Assembly: GCA_013297575.1 (NCBI GenBank)
Contig: JAAFHO010000116.1
Coordinates: 2,979-11,611 of the forward strand
DNA: 8,633 bases
Reading direction: 5' to 3'
From: Chitinophagales bacterium
GTDB lineage: Bacteria > Bacteroidota > Bacteroidia > Chitinophagales > Saprospiraceae
The notes below the pieces were generated by a model, which was not told where the DNA came from, did no database searches, and saw only the letters and a program-made list of their open reading frames with translations. The number at the start of each line of letters is the position of its first letter. Position 1 is the stretch's first letter. Positions 1 through 5,886 of this stretch are shown piece by piece. The translations under genes and the position numbers were made by a program.

Positions 1-1309
1 AAATAATATTAGTGGCTACCTCGGAATCTTTGAACAAATATTGCCCATTATTGGTCAAATTAGTGCCTTGGAAAAATGTGGCTTTGGCATTAATGATTTG
101 AACTGTACTAAAACCAGATGTTGTAGCACCCGATCGTAAATTAATACCATTATAATAGCCGCCATATAAATTTAATTTACTACCGGCAGCACCAGTTAAA
201 AGACTAGTTTGTTCCATATCACCAGAAAATTCAAAGGTAGCATTTGCGGCCACATTTATAGCACCTTTATTGTCTAAACCACAGTACAATGAAGCAATTC
301 TGCCATTACAATTCATAGTGCCATTGTTGAACCAATTGATTTGATTGTCATTTTGGCCATAGCAAATAACAGAATCTGCAGTCATATTCCATGTGCCATT
401 ATTGACTAATCCCGGTACCCCCAAATTCATTAATCCAGTTGTATTCCAATTCACGATCCCGTCATTTTTTAAATTATTAGTCTTCATTGCTCGGAGTTGG
501 ACTACTGCATTTGGTGTGAATGTGATCTCATTTTGTTCGCCAAAAGTAGCATCGTTGATGATTGTATTGGCGCTATTGAAAATAATTTTTTTCGTACCGT
601 TAAAATAAGCCCTATCGAGTGTTACCGATCCATTAAATGTTTGATCTTGAACTATGGCGATGTTTCCACTTAAAAAATAACTAGCATTGTTAGGTAATGC
701 ATTTGCCGATTCAATAAAAGCATCGTTAAATTCAAAATTATTTACATTATTCCAGTTGACACCACTTTCCATATTAATTCCGGTATAAAGTGCTGTTTCA
801 AAATTGGATACATTGATACTAGAACCCGATTTTAGTACGTTGCCCGTGTTGAAATAATACCCTGATAGTTCGAGTGTGCTTCCCGTTGGGCCATTAATGG
901 CCGCTAGGTTTTCTAATGAAAACAGTGATAATTTGCCTGCACCAGCCATATTGATGCTTCCCTCGTTGCGCATTGCGCGGTAAATCCCTACGTGGGTATT
1001 GTTGGCTGCAATATTGATATCGCCTTTGTTTATAATGGGGTTTTGGTAGAAAAGGCCATCAGTTAACAATGAGTCTTTAGTGGTCGTAATATTCCATACA
1101 CCGTTATTTATCAAAGGGTAATCATAAGAAATGATATTGCCTCGTTGCCAAGTGAACGTGCCATTGTTGATAATGGACCCCATCTTAACTGCTTTGTTAG
1201 GGCTATCGATGGTTAGCGTACCTCCAGGATTAATCAAGTAATCGCCATTCAAATCGCCTTGTAAATGTGTAAACGAACCATTTATCGTTATTTTAGTACC
1301 CGAAAAATA
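1..1309 (-). repeat. Internal protein repeats of about 233 residues in the surface protein
   Basis: Two segments of the translation align at a nearly constant offset of 232-235 residues. YFSGTK at 149 matches YFNGTK at 383. NNGVWNI at 216 matches NNGTWNM at 451. INKGDIN at 241 matches FNNGTMN at 475. RNEGSINMAGAGKLSLF at 262 matches DNKGAINVAANATFEF at 494. GSTLELSGYYFNTGN at 291 matches GSKLNLYGGYYNGIN at 524. A third copy may begin near residue 555 (INAKATFFQGTNLTNNG). The DNA copies have diverged, so this is an old duplication rather than a recent slippage array. The boundaries are approximate. Confidence 0.7.
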
Positions 1310-1753
1310 TGGAGCGTTGGTAACTAATGTACCATCCACCACCAATTCCTCATAGAACAAAATGCCTGAAAAAGGAGAAGAATAGGCCGAGTCGTCGATA
1401 ATGGCATTAGCGCCACTATCTATTTTTAACTTGAGCGACCATGTTAGCGGGTAGCGCGATTCTAAGTTTTCAGTGATGGTTAATGCGTTGCCTCCTATAC
1501 TACCTAACCCTAAGATTTTAAGTGATCGAAGCGTTACATCCGTAGTAAGGGTAAGTGTTGTGTACGCAGGAACATTGATGATGGCCTCATCGCCCGGGCC
1601 TGGAATACCAGCAGGTGACCATAAATTAGGATCGTTCCAATAACAGTTGTATTCACCGATGAAATTGTAAGTAGTTGCCTTTACATATGAAGGTAAAGCG
1701 GCTAAAAAGCATATCACAAGATATACCATTAAATAGTGTTTGTTTGTTTGCAT
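1..1753 (-). CDS. Secreted repeat-rich surface protein (N-terminal 584 residues, runs off the left edge)
   Basis: The frame is open from the ATG at 1753 to the window edge, so the C-terminus is missing. Residues 1-26 form a signal peptide (hydrophobic YLVICFLAAL, cleavage probably after VKA). Residues 34-60 carry a W-N-DP-LW-P-G-PGPGDEAII pattern, as found at the start of many Bacteroidota and Planctomycetes secreted proteins. The rest is Asn/Gly/Thr-rich with recurring strand-turn motifs of the type (I/V/F)NNG(T/V)(W/F)-N, and has a two-fold long repeat starting near residues 149 and 383. This composition suggests a parallel beta-helix or similar solenoid on the cell surface. Family knowledge predicts a C-terminal T9SS sorting domain, but that would lie outside the window. 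The role (adhesin, matrix protein or enzyme carrier) cannot be told. No Shine-Dalgarno site precedes the start; the upstream 45 bases are almost all A/T, as usual for the phylum. Confidence 0.85.
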   Translation of the reverse strand, partial: MQTNKHYLMVYLVICFLAALPSYVKATTYNFIGEYNCYWNDPNLWSPAGIPGPGDEAIINVPAYTTLTLTTDVTLRSLKILGLGSIGGNALTITENLESRYPLTWSLKLKIDSGANAIIDDSAYSSPFSGILFYEELVVDGTLVTNAPYFSGTKITINGSFTHLQGDLNGDYLINPGGTLTIDSPNKAVKMGSIINNGTFTWQRGNIISYDYPLINNGVWNITTTKDSLLTDGLFYQNPIINKGDINIAANNTHVGIYRAMRNEGSINMAGAGKLSLFSLENLAAINGPTGSTLELSGYYFNTGNVLKSGSSINVSNFETALYTGINMESGVNWNNVNNFEFNDAFIESANALPNNASYFLSGNIAIVQDQTFNGSVTLDRAYFNGTKKIIFNSANTIINDATFGEQNEITFTPNAVVQLRAMKTNNLKNDGIVNWNTTGLMNLGVPGLVNNGTWNMTADSVICYGQNDNQINWFNNGTMNCNGRIASLYCGLDNKGAINVAANATFEFSGDMEQTSLLTGAAGSKLNLYGGYYNGINLRSGATTSGFSTVQIINAKATFFQGTNLTNNGQYLFKDSEVATNII

Positions 1754-1803
1754 GACTTAATAATTTAAATAAATGAATTAATAATTATTAATTGAAACAG
1801 GCT

Positions 1804-1823
1804 ACAAAAACAATTGTTTTTGT
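1804..1823. promoter_or_regulatory. Perfect 20-bp palindrome upstream of the surface-protein gene
   Basis: ACAAAAACAATTGTTTTTGT reads the same on both strands with no spacer. It lies 51-70 bases upstream of the ATG at 1753, a plausible place for an operator of a dimeric regulator. It has no T-tract beyond its own arms and sits downstream of two better terminator candidates, so an operator is more likely than a terminator. No known regulator motif is recognised. Confidence 0.35.
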
Positions 1824-1870
1824 TGAATAAGGACATGCCAAAATTGGCTTTAGTTATGCTATTTTTAGTC

Positions 1871-1897
1871 AAAAAACACCGTTTTAGGTCGTTTTTT
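1871..1897 (-). terminator. Second terminator-like hairpin after the envelope operon
   Basis: AAAAAACACC (1871-1880) pairs with GGT-c-GTTTTTT (1887-1897) around a GTTTTA loop, with one bulged C. Read on the minus strand, the distal arm ends in a run of T. It lies about 15 bases beyond the stronger hairpin at 1911-1952, so the two may act as tandem terminators. The stem is mostly A:T, which lowers confidence. Confidence 0.4.
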
Positions 1898-1910
1898 TAA
1901 AAAATATCAT

Positions 1911-1952
1911 AAAAAAACGGATCATCTCCGGTAAAAGAGATAACCCGTTTTT
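1911..1952 (-). terminator. Rho-independent terminator of the envelope operon
   Basis: AAAAACGG (1913-1920) pairs with CCGTTTTT (1945-1952), and an inner stem ATCTC (1924-1928) pairs with GAGAT (1937-1941) around an 8-base loop. On the minus strand the stem is followed by a T run (complement of 1911-1917). It starts about 33 bases after the stop codon of the beta-barrel gene at 1985, the expected place to end the three-gene transcript. The stem is near-symmetric, so it could also stop transcripts in the other direction. Confidence 0.7.
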
Positions 1953-1984
1953 GACTATGATCGAATAAACTTAATTTACACTGA

Positions 1985-3115
1985 CTAAGGACTAACCAAG
2001 TGAATACCAATATTAAAATACAATGGATTACCTATTGTATTCAGCATTGCAAATTTTTGATTACCAGTGAATCCCCTAAAGAAATCCTTGCCGTTGTCCT
2101 CTAAATAATCGGCATTGAACGACCAATCGTACCGCCAACCGGCCTGAAAACTCAGCCAAATAAAACCAGATAATTGCCTTTGGTATTCAGCGCGCGTGCG
2201 CATTTCGCCCCTGCGTATCTCAAGGCTGCGTTCGGTGTCTGAAAGTGATGCTATTCGATAACTTTGTCCTTCCAATTCGTAACCTACCAAAACGAGGTTG
2301 CGAGGGTTGAAGGTGCGTCTAAAGTGAGCACGTGCGGGAAACAAAATTTCGGTGCCCCATTTGCGATTGGGTGCTGTGTAATTGAACAGCACAACTGGTA
2401 GATAATTCATTTCGCCTACCCTGTAAGTACGGGCGACCCCTAAACCCCATTGTTTGCGGTCGTTAGGGCGGCGGCCCCAAATAGCGGCTGCCGAATACCT
2501 CAAATATCGGAGCGACTGGAAATTGCTGAACGAATAATCGCCGTTTAAATCGGAACTGCCTTGAAACAGTAAAAAACTTTTCTCGCCCAAAGGCTTGAAT
2601 ACCGTGGTGTTCAATGCTATCGTCCGCAAACCACCCGTCCGCAAGGAAGCCGTAAGGCTATTGGCGGGTTCAGGCTTTTGGTTTTGCTCCAAATTATAGC
2701 GGGTTTCCCAGTAATTAAAGCCCATTTGCCAGACGATGCTATTTTTAGAGATAACGGGTATATTCGCCGATAAACGCAAGCCACCCGTGTAATTTGCACG
2801 TACTTCCTCTACCACTGGCGGGTTATCACCCTCTGCATAAGCCCCACTGGCCGATATTTGCATGGTATAAGGCATTTGTGCATCCCAGGCTACCGATACA
2901 AAACGCTGCGGACTTTGGTCAAAAACTTTTGGACTACAGTAACGCTTGGTACCCGTATCCGTAAATTGTACATTATCGTAAATGCTGTAATCTTCTTCTG
3001 TTTCTGTTGCAGGCGGAAGCGTATCAGTAGTGGTTTGTGCCGAAATGACCGATACATCAGATACTACCCAAAGCAGCGACAGGCAAAAAAAACGCCAATT
3101 AATAGATTTTATCAC
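1985..3115 (-). CDS. Outer-membrane beta-barrel protein, DUF6268-like
   Basis: This is a predicted outer-membrane protein. After a signal peptide (hydrophobic FFCLSLLWVVSDVSVISA, cleavage before QTTTD) comes a short acidic, Thr-rich linker. The rest is alternating amphipathic strands rich in Tyr, Trp and Phe, ending in NPLYFNIGIHLVSP, which looks like a terminal barrel strand. Pattern and length resemble the DUF6268 family of Bacteroidota; its substrate is unknown. The frame is open to an ATG at 3157, but that start would overlap the preceding gene by 32 bases and put 22 residues before the hydrophobic core. The GTG at 3115 (residue 15 of the longer form) leaves a 10-base gap and a normal signal peptide (VIKSINWRFF...), so I prefer it, with moderate certainty because GTG starts are uncommon in this phylum. 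It is the last gene of the operon with the DUF2147 and lipoprotein genes, followed by a clear terminator. Confidence 0.75.
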   Translation of the reverse strand: MIKSINWRFFCLSLLWVVSDVSVISAQTTTDTLPPATETEEDYSIYDNVQFTDTGTKRYCSPKVFDQSPQRFVSVAWDAQMPYTMQISASGAYAEGDNPPVVEEVRANYTGGLRLSANIPVISKNSIVWQMGFNYWETRYNLEQNQKPEPANSLTASLRTGGLRTIALNTTVFKPLGEKSFLLFQGSSDLNGDYSFSNFQSLRYLRYSAAAIWGRRPNDRKQWGLGVARTYRVGEMNYLPVVLFNYTAPNRKWGTEILFPARAHFRRTFNPRNLVLVGYELEGQSYRIASLSDTERSLEIRRGEMRTRAEYQRQLSGFIWLSFQAGWRYDWSFNADYLEDNGKDFFRGFTGNQKFAMLNTIGNPLYFNIGIHLVSP

Positions 3116-3125
3116 AGTAATAGCG

Positions 3126-3572
3126 TTATTGTTTGACCTGAACACGTTTCCAAACATCCGAGCGACCCAAGGCTTTTACACCTACATAACCGCGAATATC
3201 TAAAGTATTTTCGTCTTTTGCTTTTATGACAGAACTGTAAGTACTGCCACTTTCTGGGTCATAAATAGTGCCATCAGTCCATTCTGTACCGTTAAATGTA
3301 AAATCTTTGAGCATCCGATAGCCTTTTAACGGAACGGAGCGCATAGATTCATCTGGATTGTTTTTGTCCAATTTTGCGGCTTTGGTAGTAGGATCAAGCG
3401 GTTCGCGCAACCATACGATTTTACCGTAGTATTTGCTGCCAATTTTTTCAATTTTGACCCTTGCTTTACCATTACTAGGTTCCCATAAGCCAATGAGTTT
3501 GTCGCCTGCTTCTTGCGCTGTTGCACCAAAAGTACCTAACAGCAAGAAAAATATAATACTGAGTAATTTCAT
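3126..3572 (-). CDS. Exported DUF2147 family protein
   Basis: The protein matches the DUF2147 pattern through most of its length: GLWEPSNGKARVKIEK near the start, KYYGKIVWLREPLDP, LKGYRMLKDFTFNGTEWTDG, IYDPESGSTYSSVIKAKDE, LDIRGYVG and a final WKRV. These small beta-rich exported proteins have no firmly established biochemical role. The start at 3572 gives MKLLSIIFFLLLGTFGATAQ, a textbook signal peptide, and a 7-base gap after the upstream stop. The longer frame from 3605 adds 11 residues and would overlap the upstream gene, so it is less likely. It is the middle gene of a three-gene operon, between a lipoprotein and an outer-membrane barrel, and probably acts in the periplasm. Confidence 0.88.
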   Translation of the reverse strand: MKLLSIIFFLLLGTFGATAQEAGDKLIGLWEPSNGKARVKIEKIGSKYYGKIVWLREPLDPTTKAAKLDKNNPDESMRSVPLKGYRMLKDFTFNGTEWTDGTIYDPESGSTYSSVIKAKDENTLDIRGYVGVKALGRSDVWKRVQVKQ

Positions 3573-3579
3573 AAAAATG

Positions 3580-4089
3580 TTATTTAATAGTGATTTTAAA
3601 TTCAAAAATGCCTTTGATTGGTAAACTATTGGCAGTGTCTTTTTTAATATTTACATCTGCTACAAAAGTCATATCGGCTTGTTGGAGTATTTTACCAATT
3701 TTTTCTTGCTCTTTGGCGATGTTTAACGTCAATTTGGTTTGCCCTTCGGGTACAGGATTCAATACGCCTACTTTCTGCATATCTACTTGATCGGCAGCCA
3801 ATTGCAACGTGATTTCGCTGAGTAAACTTGAATTCATGCTATCGGGCAGCATCAAAGTAGCGGCACTCAATGTCGCTTCCGATACCTTGTCCAGACTAGA
3901 ACCGTTTGTTTTTAAAAAATCTGCTAAAGTTGATTTGAAATTACCCTGCGCTGTATTGGAGCCTTCCAAAAGCGGGCCATCGGCCTGTAATGTGATTTCA
4001 GGGGTCGTGAATACCAAAACTTTGGATTCACCGCTGCACGACAAAAAGATTAAAGTTGGTAGCAGCAATAAAAATAGTAATACTCTCAT
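3580..4089 (-). CDS. Hypothetical lipoprotein, first gene of the envelope operon
   Basis: This is a 169-residue lipoprotein of unrecognised family. The N-terminus MRVLLFLLLLPTLIFLSCSG is a lipoprotein signal with the lipidated Cys at residue 18. The mature part alternates short helices (STLADFLKTNGSSLDKVSEATLS) and strands (EITLQLAADQVDMQKVG, TKLTLNIAKEQEKIGKILQQADMTFVADVNIKKD) and ends in a strand, GIFEFKITIK. The pattern suggests a compact alpha/beta or beta-sandwich domain in the periplasm or at the outer membrane. The only reasonable start is the ATG at 4089. The next gene starts 7 bases after its stop, so co-transcription with the DUF2147 and barrel genes is very likely. A lipoprotein plus a barrel in one operon could form a complex, which is inference. 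Confidence 0.8.
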   Translation of the reverse strand: MRVLLFLLLLPTLIFLSCSGESKVLVFTTPEITLQADGPLLEGSNTAQGNFKSTLADFLKTNGSSLDKVSEATLSAATLMLPDSMNSSLLSEITLQLAADQVDMQKVGVLNPVPEGQTKLTLNIAKEQEKIGKILQQADMTFVADVNIKKDTANSLPIKGIFEFKITIK

Positions 4090-4201
4090 AATTAATAGTG
4101 TTAATTTCGAGTAACATTTTATTTGCCGGATTGTTCAATTTTTTTATTTTTTCTGAATAGGAGGTTGAAATTTTTGTTAAGTGTTATTGCGATTGAAACA
4201 A

Positions 4202-4660
4202 TTACTTCACCCTAAAATACTTTTCAATATTCACTCTATTTACCCCTTCGCGCTCAATTATCTCCACACCACTTTGGACAAGTGTATCATTTTTGATAGT
4301 AATGGTAAAACTAAAGTCGTTACCTTCCCAATTTCTGGCACTACAATATTCTAGGTGTTCTGTATATAAATTATCTTTTAACGTATATTTTCCACCCCCT
4401 GCAACAAAAACAGCAGCAGTATCTTTCCCCTTTTGCAAATCGTGTTGTAAAAAAGAAAAATGTGTGTCGTTAATTATTTTGATAAAAGATACATTTTGGG
4501 AATAATCGGTGATTACTGTATCGCCTTTTTCGATTAAAGTACCAGAGATAAGTTGCCATGTACCTACTAATGGAATGGTGGAATTGACTTCTTTTTTGCC
4601 TGCGCACGATATTAGTATTACAGTGACGGCGAATAGAATAAGTGTTATTTTAATTTTCAT
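4202..4660 (-). CDS. Lipocalin-like lipoprotein
   Basis: The 152-residue product begins MKIKITLILFAVTVILISCAG, with the lipidation Cys at residue 19. The mature part has features of Bacteroidota lipocalin-like domains: LVGTWQLISG as the first strand, then KIINDTHFSFL, GGGKYTLKDNLYTEHLEYCS, WEGNDFSFTITIKNDTLVQSG and a final VNRVNIEKYFRVK. The GTW motif and the repeated strand-turn-strand pattern fit a small calycin-type barrel that may bind a small hydrophobic ligand; the ligand is unknown. It lies 47 bases downstream of the membrane-paralogue gene on the same strand, so it may be read through from there. The 112-base gap to the next operon, with no clear terminator, leaves transcription into that operon open. 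Confidence 0.8.
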   Translation of the reverse strand: MKIKITLILFAVTVILISCAGKKEVNSTIPLVGTWQLISGTLIEKGDTVITDYSQNVSFIKIINDTHFSFLQHDLQKGKDTAAVFVAGGGKYTLKDNLYTEHLEYCSARNWEGNDFSFTITIKNDTLVQSGVEIIEREGVNRVNIEKYFRVK

Positions 4661-4707
4661 AAGTACACAAATGGTATTATTTTTTATTGTTTTATGCGAA
4701 TAATGGA

Positions 4708-5106
4708 TTAGTACATGATAAATTTATTGTAATCTATTGTTCTCCATCTTTTTTTATCGTAAGTAGGGGTTTCATATTTATATACGTATTGATACATAAT
4801 GGATCGGTAGTCTAGGGGACCGTAATCAGGGTAAAGTAGGTATTGACCAAATGCTCTATCATAAAAGGGATGTCTATATTGTAACCCAACCACTCTTGGC
4901 CTATTCTTATCATAAGGTTCCGGCTCAGGGAATATCTTTTGAATAGCCACATTCAGCGCGGCAGTATCAATATTCGTCGTGATCACTTTTGGTTTTTCCG
5001 TTTCGAAGTACCGATCAAAAATACCAGCCCGGAAAGCAATAAAACCAGACAGCAAGAGCAGGAAAACTGCAAGTGTAATCACCTTTATAGTCTTGTTTGT
5101 TTGCAT
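4708..5106 (-). CDS. Single-pass membrane protein, paralogue 1, with Tyr-rich tail
   Basis: This is a 132-residue protein of unknown function. Residues 8-27 (KVITLAVFLLLLSGFIAFRA) form one membrane helix or uncleaved signal anchor. They are followed by GIFDRYFETEKPK, a linker, and PEPEPYDKNRPRVVGLQYR at 60-78. The last 54 residues are very Tyr-rich (about a dozen Tyr). It is a tandem paralogue of the gene at 5208-5597: 71 of the first 78 residues are identical. Residues 79-100 then show essentially no identity, after which RS(I/V)MYQY-Y-Y resumes. The GF(I/V)A(F/Y)R(A/S)G anchor recalls short Bacteroidota membrane proteins I have seen elsewhere, but I cannot name a family. The upstream 63 bases are also duplicated. 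The topology is most likely N-terminus inside and C-terminus in the periplasm. Confidence 0.72.
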   Translation of the reverse strand: MQTNKTIKVITLAVFLLLLSGFIAFRAGIFDRYFETEKPKVITTNIDTAALNVAIQKIFPEPEPYDKNRPRVVGLQYRHPFYDRAFGQYLLYPDYGPLDYRSIMYQYVYKYETPTYDKKRWRTIDYNKFIMY

Positions 5107-5133
5107 ATTGTAAGATTTATGTTGTGAAATTGT

Positions 5134-5144
5134 CTTGAATCAAG
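5134..5144. promoter_or_regulatory. Palindrome CTTGAATCAAG in the leader of paralogue 1
   Basis: This is a perfect 5+1+5 palindrome, 28-38 bases before the start at 5106. It overlaps a weak -7-like sequence on the minus strand (TACCTTG, compare TAnnTTTG). It is unchanged in the second copy at 5625-5635. Conservation may reflect the recent duplication, so an operator role is only suggested. Confidence 0.3.
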
Positions 5145-5207
5145 GTAAAGTGCTAAGTAGTGAAAGTTAGTTGTGTTTTAACTTTTTTAGCGGCTATTTA
5201 TGCAATA

Positions 5208-5597
5208 TTATTTTGTAGTAATCAATTGCCATCTGTTTTTAGGTTCAAGGTAAGAAGGGGGGGCGTACTGATACCCATATTGATACATAACGGATCGGTC
5301 ATCAGTTTCTGGAAAAGAATAGCAACCTCCCCAAGGTATAGAACCAAAACCAACCCCTTTCTGCCTATATTGTAACCCAACCACCCTAGGCCTGTTCTTA
5401 TCATAAGGCTCCGGTTCAGGAAATATCTTTTGAATAGCCACATTCAGCGCGGCAGTATCAATACTCGTCGTGACTACTTTTGGTTTTTCCGTTTCGAAGT
5501 ACCGATCAAAAACACCAGCCCTGAAGGCGATAAAACCGGATACTAAGAGCAGGAAACCTGCAAGGGTAATTACTTTTATAGTATTGGTTGTTTGCAT
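5208..5597 (-). CDS. Single-pass membrane protein, paralogue 2
   Basis: This 129-residue protein is the tandem paralogue of the gene at 4708-5106. Residues 8-27 (KVITLAGFLLLVSGFIAFRA) are the single membrane segment, followed by the same GVFDRYFETEKPK and PEPEPYDKNRPRVVGLQYR blocks. Only residues 4, 5, 14, 19, 29, 42 and 45 differ in the first 78, all mild or near the N-terminus. From residue 79 the sequence changes to a Gly-rich block with one Cys and one Trp (KGVGFGSIPWGGCYS). It then returns to homology at RSVMYQYGYQY and ends NRWQLITTK. Function is unknown. The start codon aligns exactly with paralogue 1, with 101 bases between this stop and that start, so each copy carries its own leader. 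It is transcribed divergently from the caspase-like gene. Confidence 0.72.
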   Translation of the reverse strand: MQTTNTIKVITLAGFLLLVSGFIAFRAGVFDRYFETEKPKVVTTSIDTAALNVAIQKIFPEPEPYDKNRPRVVGLQYRQKGVGFGSIPWGGCYSFPETDDRSVMYQYGYQYAPPSYLEPKNRWQLITTK

Positions 5598-5624
5598 ATT
5601 GTAAGATTTATGTTGTGATATTGT

Positions 5625-5635
5625 CTTGAATCAAG
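5625..5635. promoter_or_regulatory. Palindrome CTTGAATCAAG in the leader of paralogue 2
   Basis: The same 11-base palindrome as in paralogue 1, at the same distance (28-38 bases) from its start codon at 5597. The flanking leader is nearly identical. Confidence 0.3.
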
Positions 5636-5757
5636 GTAAAGTGCTGAGTAGTGAAAGTTTTGGTGTGTTTTTTAACTTTTTTAGCGGAGAAAGCACTTAA
5701 CAAAGGTATAAAATAATTTATAACGCTAAGTATTTATTTATATATTTTTTACTTTTT

Positions 5758-5790
5758 TTTCAAAAAAATTAAAATAACGCCCTATTTTTG
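5758..5790 (+). promoter_or_regulatory. Bacteroidota-type promoter of the caspase-like gene
   Basis: TATTTTTG at 5783-5790 matches the Bacteroidota -7 consensus TAnnTTTG exactly. The -33 TTG expected about 19 bases upstream is not present; the place holds a T run and then A run (around 5752-5768). The predicted transcript would begin near 5797 and give an untranslated leader of about 90 bases. The surrounding 5710-5780 is very A/T-rich. Confidence 0.5.
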
Positions 5791-5886
5791 TTTCCAAAAT
5801 ACACCAAAAGCGCATAAAGTATATTCTATGCAGATCTGCTTCATGGTCACGCACAAAAAAGCAAAACCACTAATCACAAATGACTC

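Larger units (their letters stand above)
1754..1984. other. Intergenic region between the barrel gene and the surface-protein gene
   Basis: These 231 bases carry no gene. They hold two terminator-like hairpins (1871-1897 and 1911-1952) that face the upstream operon, a 20-bp perfect palindrome (1804-1823), a smaller inverted repeat GCCAAAATTGGC (1837-1848), and about 45 bases of nearly pure A/T just before the surface-protein start. I found no TAnnTTTG element on the minus strand here, so the promoter of the surface-protein gene is not located. Confidence 0.6.
4708..5193 (-). repeat. Tandem gene duplication, copy 1
   Basis: This unit matches 5208-5687 at an offset of 491 bases. The leader next to the start (5107-5169) differs at 2 of 63 bases. 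The first 78 codons differ at about 24 of 234 bases. The similarity runs upstream to the AGCGG at 5189-5193 and breaks just beyond it. It weakens in codons 79-100 and resumes at the RS-MYQY codons. Confidence 0.85.
5208..5687 (-). repeat. Tandem gene duplication, copy 2
   Basis: This is the second copy of the unit at 4708-5193, covering the whole gene and about 90 bases upstream up to the AGCGG at 5683-5687. A short T-run length difference (near 5660-5675 against 5170-5180) is the main change in the leader outside the two substitutions near the gene. Confidence 0.85.

Noticed and set aside
393..608. Plus-strand open frame of 71 codons inside the surface-protein gene
   Set aside because: It is antisense to a continuous 584-codon frame with signal peptide and repeats, and has no features of its own.
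4090..4201. Promoter or terminator between the lipocalin-like gene and the envelope operon
   Set aside because: No TAnnTTTG element and no convincing hairpin with a T run was found on the minus strand, so I did not list either.
4708..5687. Diversity-generating retroelement acting on the variable block
   Set aside because: No reverse transcriptase or template repeat is visible, and the differences are not limited to adenine positions.
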